This document shows, piece by piece, positions 23,682 to 34,780 of a stretch of 64,000 bases of DNA. Source of the stretch: Cryptomeria japonica. Lineage: Eukaryota > Streptophyta > Pinopsida > Cupressales > Cupressaceae. Positions within the stretch are counted from its first letter, which is position 1, and each line of letters opens with the position of its first letter. Below the pieces are notes generated by a model. That model ran no database searches, was not told where the DNA came from, and saw nothing but the letters and a program-made list of their open reading frames with translations. The position numbers were made by a program, and so were the translations under genes. The stretch lies in assembly GCF_030272615.1 (NCBI RefSeq), contig NC_081415.1, positions 234,739,303 to 234,803,302 of the forward strand, in the 5' to 3' direction.

Positions 23682-25566
23682 TGTCACAAAGGATTACACC
23701 CTAAATGCTAAGCTTTGATGATCAACTATCCCATGCAACATGGAAACACCTTCGATCCTATGGGTTGCTCATGAAAAAGGTGAATCTCCAAAGTGAGCTG
23801 GTTCTCCTTATGGATACCTCCTAATACTATTGATTGCTTGAGAAAAGGGGAGAAATATTTGCTCGAAAAACTAAAACTACTATTGTTAATACGAGGTGAT
23901 GTACCTAAAATTATGACTATTTTTGCTATCCTAAACTCACAATTAGCTTAGATAAAGAAGGTTTTACATTCACGACTCAAAACTAATCATAGAAAGAATT
24001 AATATTTATGACAAGGTCTAAACTTCAGGGTTTGCATTAAGGAAAACAAAGTTTCACAATTTCAAACAATTGAATCACCACAACACAATTCATAAATACA
24101 CATTTGATATGATTTCCTTTGCTTCAACAATTTATAAATAAGAAAAATTTAAAGGTTTCAAGAATAAAACACAATAAATGAATAAAACCACTCTATACTA
24201 AAGCAATATTTGAGAAAGAAAAGCTTCTTCTTTATTAACTTTGAAAGGAATTGCTATTACAACTTGTATAAAATTCTTTGAAAATAGGAAATATGTTGAG
24301 TTACAACTCAATACTTGCTATGAATTGCAAGCCAAATAAATAACTGAATGAGAAAAGAAGAAGAAAGAAGACTTATAGAAGAAGTCTTGAAATCAACTTT
24401 GAGTGAACTAATTGTGCCTCTTTGAATTGAACTCCAACTAATTGCTTCTTTAAATCATCTCCATCTTGCCTAATATACCTACCTTGCATCAAATCTAAGG
24501 AAGAAGCTTGCAAAAAGGGTGTAAGAACTGCTACAAATTGAAGGCAACTTGCTACAAAACTTGTCTCAGCTGATGTATAACCCATGTAGGGTCTTTAACT
24601 AATGTGGAGCTCATGTGCTTTATCTCAAAATTCCTCTTTTTGGGGCTTTGAATTGATCCTTGCATTGTAGACTCCACCTCTTGTGTTGCCAATTGATTCT
24701 TCCAATGCTGATATGGAGAGTTGTAATTAGTTGCATTGAACTTGATGATCTCATGATCAAATGGCATGTAAGAGAAGCTTAAATTTCACTTAAGCTTTAG
24801 GAGGTGTAAACTTATCTTTAAGGAATTGAAATTGACACCTATCATCTTATCTCTCTATATTTTCTTGAAGATGACTATTTTTCTCTATTGTGGCTTTGTG
24901 ACTTATGAATATTTTGATATCAAGTGTTAGTCTTCAACCCTTCTACCATATTTCACCATGATGTCTCGAGCTCAGCTTCATGACTGTAACCCTCTTTTGA
25001 CTAATAGCATTGTGAACTCTAATTTTTCTAACCTTTCATATTGTTGTTTTCAAATGCTTTTGAACCTTTCTTGTTCCTTTGTTTTCATCTTTGAAGTTAT
25101 ACTACTATTCTAAAATCACATCAGGACTGAGGCTATTGACCAAGGCTATTTCTTTGACTATAGATGAATACTTCATTATTTTTTGTGCTTATTTTTGTGC
25201 TTTTCCAGAATATACTGTCAAAAAAGCAAAATTGTCTTTTGAATTTTTTGTTCTCTCTTCTCATTGTTTGCTTATTGTGCCACTATAATCTCATCAAGGA
25301 AGTGTCTTTTAATCACTTCTTTGTTGTCCCTTGCATTTGTTTCTCTTCGTGGAGCATTGGGCCTCAAGATTCATTGTGGCTATCTGATTTTCCCCCTTTT
25401 AATAATCATTATCTTTTAAAAGAATGCCATCTCTATAATTTTCGATTTAGAGAGTCATGTGACTGCTCTTTTTTTTCTCATTTTTGTTCACTGTCTTTTG
25501 TAGATCCTGAGATTGCATCATGACTATAGCTATGAGCTTAAGGATTGAATTCAACAAAGAGACTAG
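23682..25566 (-). repeat. Probable 5' LTR of gypsy C and flanking DNA, no gene
   Basis: Sequence to the right of the primer site should be C's 5' LTR, whose end (minus strand ..GTGACA) is at 23682. The start cannot be fixed because the 3' LTR is outside the window. The stretch is AT-rich, T-rich on the plus strand from about 24.8 kb, with no recognisable protein. It is cut by copia F at 25572 and may continue at 32175. Confidence 0.4.
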
Positions 25567-25571
25567 GAGAC

Positions 25572-27080
25572 TATTGGCATTATAACAGACAATAAGAGAT
25601 CATTGGCATTATAACAGACAATAAGAGATTATTGGCATTTCAATTAGGATGTTGAGAAGGTTGTTGATAATTATGGATATAACTGATTAAGGATGTTCAC
25701 TATCTTCACAATATTATTTTGTCATTGATGTCAAGAAATTGATTTTCTGATTCAGTATGATGTTGCCATATCTTAAGAAGTATGTTTTGAATAGAGTTAA
25801 GATGTCGGTAAAAGACACAAAAAGAATGTGATGAATAAGGGGAGGAATAAGTTATTCTATGGGCAACTATTATCAAGTTAGACAATGATGAGATCATGTT
25901 GTTTAGATTGTTTTGATATCCTACATATGCTATTGTTTGTAAGGATAATACTATACTATGTTACCAAGCAAGGAACCTAGTCGGTAAAACCCTAAGGTTA
26001 TCGCTATCGGTTAATGAAGGTGGAATGTCTACCAAGTGAAGTTTAGTATTTATCAAGTTGCAACCGAGTAATAATAGAATGCATTGGATGAATACACGTG
26101 TTATTAAATGATGGAAGCTGATGAGCTAGCTATGATTAAATGATTGATACAATGTGTATGAAGTTTGTTAAGGATCTATGGCAATGGAAGATCGGCAAGA
26201 AGATCTACAGCTCAGATTGAACAGCAATACCCTAGCACAAGTTACAAGAAATGTATGCAAGTTCCAAGGTGAGGTAAAACATTTTCAGATCAAAGGATAC
26301 ATTGAACCTGGTCAAGATTGAAGATCTGATGGCTATGATTGATCATGGGAAATGTGATCAAAGAGATTAAGTGGTTAACAAATTGTTTATAAATAAGGAA
26401 TTGTTGATAAACAATGTATGCGGGCAAGTGCATGCACAGGGATGCTACATAGTGATTACCGAGCACAAAAGCTTGAAGACCTATTTGAATAACAGAGTAA
26501 GGAGGCCAGCAGAGGGACAAGATAAGTCCTATGACTAGCTTGTATTGAGCAAATAAGAATATGCTTTAGCATTTTAGATGCAAAGTTGCAGACATACTCA
26601 TTACTATTATTTATCTGTAAGTGATAGAAAATCTCTTAACTGAGTGGACTTAACAGTCTTATTTGTAAATCATGTAGGAAGGTGGCATTATGATTGTCTG
26701 CTTGAAACCCTTTAACAAGGTCACCTCTAACAAGGTGAAGATCCTAACAGATTTGAGGGAAATCCCTTAACTGGGTCACATCTAGCAATGTGTTTGCAAT
26801 CTTTAACAGGATTTGCTTTTAACTAAGCATACTCTAGAAGAGTATATTTCTTAGTGGGTCCAAAATCCCACAGTGGTTTTTCCCTATTTGGGTTTCCATG
26901 TTAAATCTGGTGTTATTAGTGTTGTTATGATTATGTGTTCTTAAGTTTGCATGTTTTATAGTTTTGGTTATATATATCTGTTAAAGCTATCGAGGTTGAA
27001 TCTATTGAATATATTGAAGATTAAGTTTGTATGATTCACCCCCCCTCTCATCTTATTAACAATTGGCATCAGAACTAACA
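25572..27080 (+). repeat. 5' LTR of copia F, with extra 29-bp unit at its start
   Basis: Starts TATTGGCATT (TGTTGG in the 3' copy) and ends AGAACTAACA before the primer site. A 29-bp unit starting ATTGGCATTATAACAG occurs at 25573 and 25602, and its first bases again at 25631; the 3' LTR has one unit fewer. TATAAATA lies at 26388-26395. The conserved copia block GTGGTTTTTCCC ... GGGTTTCCATG is at about 26873-26900. Confidence 0.93.
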
Positions 27081-27096
27081 ATTGGTATCAGAGCTT
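27081..27096 (+). other. Primer-binding site of copia F
   Basis: ATTGGTATCAGAGCTT directly follows the LTR and contains the exact initiator tRNA-Met motif TGGTATCAGAGC. A diverged copy, ATTGGCATCAGAAC, lies 19 bp upstream inside the LTR end. Confidence 0.93.
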
Positions 27097-27102
27097 TGGA
27101 CT

Positions 27103-27470
27103 ATGGAAGAAATGTTTAAAGGTGCTTGAGGAAAAGATCCAAAGATGTATAAGAGGGATGCACCGAAGCTGAACAAGTCAAGTTTCTCTACATGGCAGAA
27201 AAGGATGAAGCCACACCTATTAGGAATTGAAGAATATTTTGTATATTATCTGGAGAACGATTTCATTACACCTAGCACCTATCCATTGACAATGGAAGAG
27301 ATAAAGGCAAAGCAAGAACATCTTCAAGCAATGATTGAAATAACATTTGCATTGATTGACTAAGAGTTTAACGATATAGAAGGTTGCAATGATGCCAAGG
27401 CAATGTGGGACAAGCTCATATCTGTGTATGGTGGTGATGAACATGTTCAAAGAGAAAAAGTGGACAGTCT
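27103..27470 (+). pseudogene. copia F gag N-terminal fragment
   Basis: A gag-like start (RDAPKLNKSSFSTWQKRMKPHLLGI) runs in one frame from about 27145 to a TAA at 27361, then on through EFNDIEGCNDAKAMWDKLISVYGGDEHVQREKVDSLRGQ. There it ends abruptly. Gag relatives in A and B continue for another 200 or more residues with a zinc knuckle, absent here. Confidence 0.88.
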
Positions 27471-28641
27471 AAGAGGACAACATGTTCATATCTATGTTGA
27501 GTGTAGCACAGCTAAACAATACAGAATATCGAATAGAGTTTCAGAAAGGAATTGTCAAAGTTCATGACAAGCATGGAAAGTTAGCAGCTACCGGGACACA
27601 AACAAAAGGTAACAAATTTCACCTTGACTCAACTTGGAATAAGTGTCTATATGCAAAGATAGATGATACCCGGTTATGGCATAAAAGGTTTTGTCATGTA
27701 AATTTTGATAATCTGATCAAAATAAGCAAGAGGCACCGAGTAAGAGGTCTACCGAGAAACCTTGGAATGCTATGTGCCGAGGATGCTAGATGGGTAAGAT
27801 GACAAGATCAAGCTTTACAAGTAAGTCCTACACTTCTAAGGGAATTTTAGATCTTGTGCATACTGATCTTTGTGGTCCTATGAAAGTTTAGAGTTATTAT
27901 GGTGATAAGTATTTCATATTATTTGTGGATGATTACTCAAGGATGATGTCATTAATGTTTTTAAAAGAAAAATCAAAAGTTTTTCAAATGTTTAAATGGT
28001 ACAAGGCAAGAGTTGAAAATGAAACAAGAAGACAATTGAAATGTCTTGGATCTGATAGAGGAGGAGAGTTCACTTCTGATGAATTTAACTTATACTGCAA
28101 TGATCATGGTATAAAGAGGCAAGTATCTGCACCAAGAACACCCCAGCAAAATGGGATAGTTGAGAGAAAAAATAGATCAATTATGGATTGTGCAAGAACC
28201 TTGATGATAGAAAAGAAGGTATCTCAAACATTTTGGAGAGAAGCAATCAGCAGTGTAGTTTACACACTGAACCAAGTACAACTGAAGAAATGAACTTTGA
28301 AGACACCATATGAAATCTGGTATGACAAGAAACCTAATCTAAGTTATTTTAAAATCTTTGGAAGTAGATGCTATGTTCACAAAGATGACAGAAATGGTAA
28401 GTTTGATCAGAAAAGTGAAGAAGGAACATTTCTTGGTTATTCTTCTAGAAGCAAAGCATTTAAATGTCTGATCAAATCATCTAACAAAATAGTAGAAAGT
28501 GCAAATGTGAAAATTGATGAATTTGTAGAAAGAAATGATGAAGGAAACTCCAAAGAACCAGAAGATTATGAAGGATTTGTATATGTTCAACTGAGAAGTC
28601 CTACCGAGAAAACTGCTGAAGGAAATGAAGAGAATATCTAG
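27471..28641 (+). pseudogene. copia F pre-integrase and integrase, decayed
   Basis: The reading enters at LSVAQLNN, which in A and B lies after the protease, so protease is missing. LWHKRFCHVNF (zinc-binding) is followed by a frameshift near 27770. The core then runs in one frame with a stop near 27890 and a TGA at 28291: HTDLCGP, GSDRGGEF and NGIVERKN keep the three acidic residues of the DDE centre. GYSSRSKAFKC and the variable C-terminal part follow to a TAG at 28639. Confidence 0.9.
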
Positions 28642-28749
28642 TTACCAAGTGATGAAGAAGATTAAATAGAATCTACCGAGCCTATATTAGCCAAGTATGT
28701 CAGAAGGAATCATGCATCAAGTCAGATTATAGGAGATAAGAATGATCCA

Positions 28750-30339
28750 GTGATGACAAGGAATAAACTGAGACAGAACACATGTCTGATATCTGAATTT
28801 GGACCAAGCATAGTGAAAGAGGCATTTAACAGTGAAGATTGGATAAATTCTATGATAGAAGAGATTGATCAAATCAAGAAGAATGACACATGGACACTAG
28901 TCCCAAGATCGAAGGACAAAAATGTGATTGGTACAAAGTGGATTTTCATAAACAAGCTAAATGAAAAAGGTGAGGTCATTCGAAATAAAGCAAGACTAGT
29001 TTGCAAAGGTTATGCTCAAGAAGAAGGAATTGATTATGGTGAGACTTTTGCACCTATGGCAAGACTTGAAGGAGTAAGAACATTATTGGCATACGCTGCT
29101 TACAAGAATTTCAAAGTATATCAAATGGATGTCAAATCTACATTTCTGAATGGTATATTAGAAGAAGAAGTTTTTATTAAACAACCTGAAGGATTTGTTG
29201 AAGGAGAGAATAAAGATCAGGTATGTAAGATGGGAAAAGCTCTATATGGTCTGAAACAAGCACCTAGAGCATGGTATGAAAGATTGCACTATTATTTAAT
29301 CAAGATTGCTTTTATAAGGACAAGTGAAAATAGCAATATGTACATGAAGAATGATGAAGACAATCGAATACTGATCTCAGCCATATTTGTTGATGATATT
29401 ATCTTTTGTGGAAATGGCTCTTTATGCAAGAAATTTGGAAATGAAATGAGCAAAGAATTTGAGATGTCATTAATCGGTGAGATAAAGTATTTTATAGGTC
29501 TACAGATACTGCATATGAAAGATGAGATTTCCATTACTCAATCCAGGTACATAAAGGAAATCTTGAAGAAATTTGGAATGGAGGATTCAAAACCAGTAAG
29601 TACTCCTTTGACTACCAACTGTAAACTATCAAAGAATGATGAATCTACATCTATTGATGAGACACTTTACCGATCTATGATTGGAAAGTTGCAATATGTT
29701 GTTCACAGCAGGCCAGATATAGCACATGCAGTAGGTATAGTTGCAAGATTTTCTACAAATCCTAAGGAAACACATATGACAGCAATCAAGAGAATTTTTA
29801 GATACTTGAAAGGCACTGAGGATTATGACTTAGTATATCATAAAGGAAATGACTTTGATTTAAAAGTTTATACTGATGCTGATTGGGCAGGCAACATAGA
29901 TGATAGGAAAAGCACAAGTGGTGGAGCTTTCTTTTTAGGAGAAAGACTAGTGAGTTGGCTTAGCAAGAAACAAGGATGTATTTCACAGTCAACAACAAAA
30001 GTTGAATATGTTGTTGCAGCATTGAATTGTACCAATATAGCATGGATCAAACAACTGTTGGAAGGCCTAAATAAAAAAGTTACTGAGCCAGTAACTATAT
30101 TTTGTGATAATACTAGTGCCATTAACATTTCAAAGAATCTTGTTATGAACTATAAGACAAAGCACATCTCTATCAAATATCATTATCTTAGAGAAGAAGC
30201 TCAAGAGAAGAAAGTGGTGTTGGAGTATGTTAGCTCAAAGGAACAAATAGTAGATATTTTTACCAAGCCACTGCCAAGGGACACTTTTGAGTATCTCAGA
30301 AGTAAGTTAGGGGTCCTACCCCTATCTTCTATTCACTGA
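28750..30339 (+). CDS. copia F reverse transcriptase-RNase H, 529-codon open frame
   Basis: The longest open frame of the window. Order: N-terminal linker; [20 protein letters not shown] (about residues 50-70); [48 protein letters not shown]; catalytic [10 protein letters not shown] (about residue 215); [19 protein letters not shown]; RNase H with [47 protein letters not shown] and [14 protein letters not shown]; end ADIFTKPLP-like and a short tail. It is in the same frame as the integrase part upstream, separated by stops at 28639 and 28662, so it is a polyprotein segment rather than a gene with its own start. All reverse transcriptase blocks look intact. Confidence 0.93.
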   Translation: MMTRNKLRQNTCLISEFGPSIVKEAFNSEDWINSMIEEIDQIKKNDTWTLVPRSKDKNVIGTKWIFINKLNEKGEVIRNKARLVCKGYAQEEGIDYGETFAPMARLEGVRTLLAYAAYKNFKVYQMDVKSTFLNGILEEEVFIKQPEGFVEGENKDQVCKMGKALYGLKQAPRAWYERLHYYLIKIAFIRTSENSNMYMKNDEDNRILISAIFVDDIIFCGNGSLCKKFGNEMSKEFEMSLIGEIKYFIGLQILHMKDEISITQSRYIKEILKKFGMEDSKPVSTPLTTNCKLSKNDESTSIDETLYRSMIGKLQYVVHSRPDIAHAVGIVARFSTNPKETHMTAIKRIFRYLKGTEDYDLVYHKGNDFDLKVYTDADWAGNIDDRKSTSGGAFFLGERLVSWLSKKQGCISQSTTKVEYVVAALNCTNIAWIKQLLEGLNKKVTEPVTIFCDNTSAINISKNLVMNYKTKHISIKYHYLREEAQEKKVVLEYVSSKEQIVDIFTKPLPRDTFEYLRSKLGVLPLSSIH

Positions 30340-30706
30340 CCGAGTTCAGTGAAAGCATCAATTCGATGACTCTAAAAAATACCTTTTAGGAGTTGATGCT
30401 GATTTACACACTTTAGGATGTTTTCTAAAGGTGTGCAGGAAACAAAAAATAGGGAACATCAATTGAAGACAAAATGCTCTAATCGAGAATGAGTTGATAC
30501 CGAACAACAAAGGAATTACTTCACACAGGAAGAAATTATGTATTAGTTTTCTTTTGGCATTGTTGTCAAAGGGGGAGAAGACTAATGTATGAGGGAGAAG
30601 ACTAATGACAGGGGAGAGCATTTCTGCAATATGAGCAATCACAATCTAAATTCGCATATTTTAAGTCAAATCAATTGGTTTTGCCATCAATGCCAAAGGG
30701 GGAGAT
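30340..30706 (+). other. copia F 3' untranslated region with two polypurine tracts
   Basis: No coding signal. CAAAGGGGGAGAAG near 30567 and CCAAAGGGGGAGAT at 30693-30706, the second directly before the 3' LTR. The same spaced pair occurs in A (across B) and at 61217/61281. Confidence 0.85.
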
Positions 30707-32174
30707 TGTTGGCATTATAACAGACAATAAGAGATTGTTGGCATTTCAATTAGGATATTGAGAAGGTTGTTGATAATTATGGATATAACTGATTAAGGAT
30801 GTTCACTGTCTTCACAATATTATTTTGTTATTGATGTCAAGAAATTGATTTTCTAATTCAGTATGATGTTGCCATATCTTAAGAAGTATGTTTTGAAGAG
30901 AATTAAGATGTCAATAAAAGACACAGAAATAATGTGATGAATAAGGGGAGGAATAAGTTATTCAATGGGCAACTATTATCAAGTTAGACAATGGTGAGAT
31001 CATGTTGTTTAGATTGTTTTGATATCTTACATATGCTATTGTTTGTAAGGATAATACTATACTATGTTACCAAGCAAGGAACCTAGTCGGTTAAACCCTA
31101 AGGTTATCGCTATCGGCTAATGAAGGCGGAATGTCTACCGAGTGAAGTTTAGTATTTACCAAGTTGCAACTGAGTAATAACAAAATGCATTGTATGAATA
31201 CATCTATTATTAAATGATGAAAGCTGATGAGCTGGTTATGATTAAATGATTGATATAATGTGTATGAAGTTTGTTAAGGATATATGGCAATGGAAGATCG
31301 ACAGGAAGATCTACAGCTCAGATTGAACCGTAATACCCTAGCACAAGTTCCAAGAAATGTATGCAAGTTCCAAGGTGAGGTAAAACATTTCCAGATTGAA
31401 GGATACATTGAACCTGGTCAAGATTGAAGATCTGATGGCTATGATTGATCATGGGAAATGTGATCAAAGAGATTAAGCGATTAGCAAATTGTTTATAAAT
31501 AAGGAACTGTTGATAAACAATGTATGCAGGCAAGTGTAAGCACAGGGATGCTACATAGTGATTACCAAGCACAAAAGCTTGAAGACCTATTTGAATAATA
31601 GAGTAAGGAGCCCAGCAGAGGGACAAGATAAGTCCTATGACTATATTGTATTGAGCAAATAAGAATCTGCTTTAGCATTTTAGATGCAAAGTTGCAGACA
31701 TACTCATTACTGTTATTTATCTGTAAGTGATAGAAAATCTCTTAACTGAGTGGAATTCATAGTCTTATTTGTAAATCCTCTAGCAAGGTGACATTTTGAT
31801 TGAGTGTTTGAAACCCTTTAACAAGGTGAAGATCCTAATAGATCTGAGGGAAATCCCTTAACCGGGTCACATCTAGCAATGTGTTTGTAATCTTTAACAA
31901 GATTTTCTTTTAACCAAGCATACTCTAGAAGAGTATATTTCTTAGTGGGTCCGAAATCCCACAGTGGTTTTTCCCTATTTGGGTTTCCACGTTAAATCTC
32001 ATGTTATGAGTGTTGTTATGATTATGTGTTCTTAAGTTTGCATGTTTTACAGTTTTGGTTATATATATATCTATTAAAGCTACCGAGGTTGAATCTATTG
32101 AATATATTGAAGATTAAGTTTATATGATTCAACCCCCCCTCTCATCTTAGTAACAATTGTCATTAGAACTAACA
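30707..32174 (+). repeat. 3' LTR of copia F
   Basis: TGTTGGCATT ... AGAACTAACA, homologous to 25572-27080, with one 29-bp unit fewer at its start and a deletion near 31820. TATAAATA at 31494-31501. The C-rich run ACCCCCCCTCTCATC precedes the end by about 35 bp. Confidence 0.95.
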
Positions 32175-32179
32175 TAGAC

Positions 32180-33237
32180 CTCTGATCACTTGGTGTAGTT
32201 TCCTTTGTTTATTCATTTGTTGCTTTGGCGGGTCTGATTTGACCATCATTTGTCCCTTTGAATGCCCTATCATGTCTCTTAGAATGCAGATCCTTTTTAT
32301 TGTTACTACTAGCTTAGGGTTATTACTATATGTCTCTACTTTGATGTCTTCTCCACACTATAATAAACGCTTCTAGGACTATTTTATCTTTGTTTTTTGA
32401 CAATAGCCTAGTCTTTAGAGGGTTGCATTCTATTGATTACTCTTTTATTTACTTTGATCCTTGATTGATATAGGTGTAGGCCTATATTTGTGCTCTTGTC
32501 TTAGACCTTTTGCTTACTATGAAATTTGGCATGCAATAATGTTGTAGTAGTTGTTGTGGTGATACATTCTTTATGTGGTTATTAATTGCATTTTTAGGAT
32601 AGTCACTTCTTGTGTCTACAAAATCCATGACCTACTCTTTTTATAGTCTTTATCTGTATATTGCTTTCTTTGATTTGTACTTGCATTTATTCCTTTGTTC
32701 CTTTTTTGAGAAATTTTCCCCTTTTGTTGAGTGATGTTTCATTGTTCTTTATCCCTATTCTTTTATTAATACACCTTTCCAATGTGACTAAGGGTTGCTT
32801 GATGTTTTTGCCTTGTAACTATCTTCCTGATGGTGATGTACCACTAGGATCTCAATATATATGGATTGAAAACTTGTTTCAAACCCTTTGGTACTATTCT
32901 TTAATATCTCATTTGATCTTGTCTTCTTTGACTATCAGCAAACCTTCATTTTTTCAAACACATGATCATTGTCATTTGTCATTAAGGACCATCTTGTTCA
33001 TGCTATTTTTAATACCAACAAATAGACCTAAATCACTTAACATCTTGATATCCTTCTGGACTTGTAGATCTATGATGTGTAGGGTATAGACATCAATATA
33101 TTCTTTCTCTTTGGTTTGTTGTGACAAGCATGTTTTCTCGACCTATAGCAAGCTTTCCTTTCACATTACTTATCATTTCTCATAATGATGTTGAAAAACA
33201 ATTGGTCAAGGTATTTCTCTTGTTTGAATATTTGTCA
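32180..33237. other. T-rich stretch without recognisable gene
   Basis: Plus strand rich in T with short stop-broken frames; a 142-codon frame at 32661-33089 is low-complexity hydrophobic and not convincing. It follows F's target copy, so it continues whatever stood at 25.5 kb before F landed. It may be leader or LTR of the element carrying the P region that starts at 33238. Confidence 0.4.
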
Positions 33238-34740
33238 AATGACAAATCCTAAATTTATTAGTAACAACAAAAAGGCTAGGCCTAGTTCAAAATTTAGACC
33301 ATTTATTTCAGTATCAAGCGATCAAATTGGAGAATTTTCTACAATTCCTGACAATGTGCTATGTAAGGAAGGTATTCTATAGTTATATTCATGTTCCTTT
33401 GGAAGAATATGATCATAGAAAGCTTAGGGATTTCAAGAGAATTTATTTGGTAGATGGCACACAAGGATTTAGGGTTGAGTATGCTATTCTAGAGAAGAAG
33501 GGTTGAGTATGCATGGATTGACTTTCCTATATTTGATTATGACGAGATTATAAGGATAGTTTTTAGAAATCATGAGGATTGTTTATGGCTAGATCAACCA
33601 TATCAAATTTCAAAAGTCCCTAAGTGACTTAATTGGTTTATGTTCATTCGAAATTGTACCTTATTTGAAATCCGTCAAGAATGATGAAGTGAACAAGCTA
33701 ATTGGTGTTGTGTTTGATAAAAGAGTTCTACGAATTGACACCATTGATGACCTGGCTATCAAATATACAAACATGAATATTTCATACAAAATGTTCTATA
33801 AGAATTAGGAAGGTTCAACTTCCTCTACTACGATGTATGTAGCTTATAAGATGGTAAAGGAGAATGTTGACTATGATTTGTGTGAATTATTGAGGCATCA
33901 ATTGCTAGATAATCTTTAACTGACAAAGATTGAGCTATATTTCTTTGGATATGGATCACTCATTGTGTGTTTAGAATTTTACTTTATTATTTCTTTACTC
34001 GGAATGAACAATATAACTTGGAGAAGAGATGTTTTGATTTGTGTTCAGATAAAAGGATTATTGGATGAATTGAATGATTCTGATGTTGTATATCATAAAT
34101 TCTTTCTGTATATTTAAAAAGAGTTGATTATGAGGAATCAAATTCCTTTGGAGATTGTTGAGTGGTACAAAGAGGATATTACTTTCCTAGTGGATAAAGA
34201 CAACTGATTTATTGAGGTTGGTATTCATAGAACTTCATGGGTTTCCTTATGAGGTATCAGAAGATGAGTATGGACATTATAAAAAATTTCCTTAAGATGC
34301 CCAAGAATGTGAATATACAAAGATTTGGAACTTTTGAAGAGATTATGGGTAAGTATGGTGGAAGAAGACCTATCAAAAATATATTGATCCCAAAAGGCAA
34401 TAAAATGAAAATATCATTTGATGAAGCATCTACTTCTTCCTCTAGAATGTCAAAAGGTAAAATAAATGCAAAGAGATCCATAAAAGTTGTTACAGTAGAG
34501 AGTGATGACAAAGATTTGGAGAAGGCTAATGTGAAGAAGAGTGCTTTAGTTATGGAATTGGTGATTGCCTCCCCTAAAGGTATATTTTATGAAAATAGAG
34601 TTCTTGAGATGCTCTCAAAGACTGATGGTTTAAAAAGAGTCAACAAGTTGTATCTAACTATTCTATCCTATGATTAGGACACTATTGAGCAGGCTTGCGC
34701 TACTTTTTTGGTTTGAAACAATCTTGTTACTTTGAATGTT
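33238..34740 (+). pseudogene. Unknown protein-coding region P, first part, decayed
   Basis: Not recognised. From ATG at 33238 a protein-like reading (NPKFISNNKKARPSSKFRPF ...) continues with frameshifts near 33375, 33500 and 33640 through segments such as HVPLEEYDHRKLRDFKRIYLVDG, WIDFPIFDYDEIIRIVFRNHEDCLWLDQP, KSVKNDEVNKLIGVVFDKRVLRIDTIDDLA and MVKENVDYDLCELLRHQLL. A 146-codon open frame (34237-34677) has a basic, serine-rich middle (SSSRMSKGKINAKRSIK). The composition is that of a folded, charged protein. None of the motifs of gag, protease, reverse transcriptase, integrase or transposase is seen. LINE H interrupts it at 34740 and the reading resumes at 40799. Confidence 0.6.
34724..34740. 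repeat. Target-site duplication of LINE H, left copy
   Basis: TTGTTACTTTGAATGTT here and TTGTTCCTTTGAATGTT at 40782-40798: 17 bp with one change, typical of target-primed reverse transcription. Confidence 0.93.
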
Positions 34741-34780
34741 TTTTTGAATAAAGGGGTAAAAACTTTATTGAAGAACATAA

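Larger units (their letters stand above)
1..23682 (-). mobile_element. Ty3/gypsy element C (nested host of A, B, D, E; 3' end outside window)
   Basis: On the minus strand, from right to left, the order is LTR end (23682), primer site, gag (about 23.46-21.8 kb), protease (about 21.5 kb), RNase H-like domain (20.9-20.5 kb), linker (20.33-19.96 kb), reverse transcriptase (16.45-15.75 kb), RNase H (14.55-13.99 kb) and integrase N-terminus (316-1). Three insertions separate the blocks: E, D and the A/B pair. All frames carry stops and shifts, so C is dead and is the oldest layer on the left. The RNase H-like domain before reverse transcriptase is unusual; see findings. The 5' LTR start could not be located because the 3' LTR is off-window. 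Confidence 0.8.
25572..32174 (+). mobile_element. Ty1/copia element F with internal gag-protease deletion
   Basis: Direct LTRs 25572-27080 and 30707-32174 flank a plus-strand copia interior. GAGAC (25567-25571) and TAGAC (32175-32179) are a target duplication with one change. The LTRs differ by few substitutions, so F is among the younger elements. The interior has a primer site, a short gag start, an abrupt jump to the pre-integrase region, integrase, and an uninterrupted 529-codon reverse transcriptase-RNase H frame. Lacking protease and nucleocapsid, it could only have moved with help from another copy. Confidence 0.95.

Noticed and set aside
24373-24767. Minus-strand open frames of about 70 codons
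   Set aside because: Too short, no motif, and in presumed LTR DNA of gypsy C.
32661-33089. 142-codon plus-strand open frame in T-rich DNA
   Set aside because: Hydrophobic low-complexity translation, no motif, and no link in frame to the P reading.
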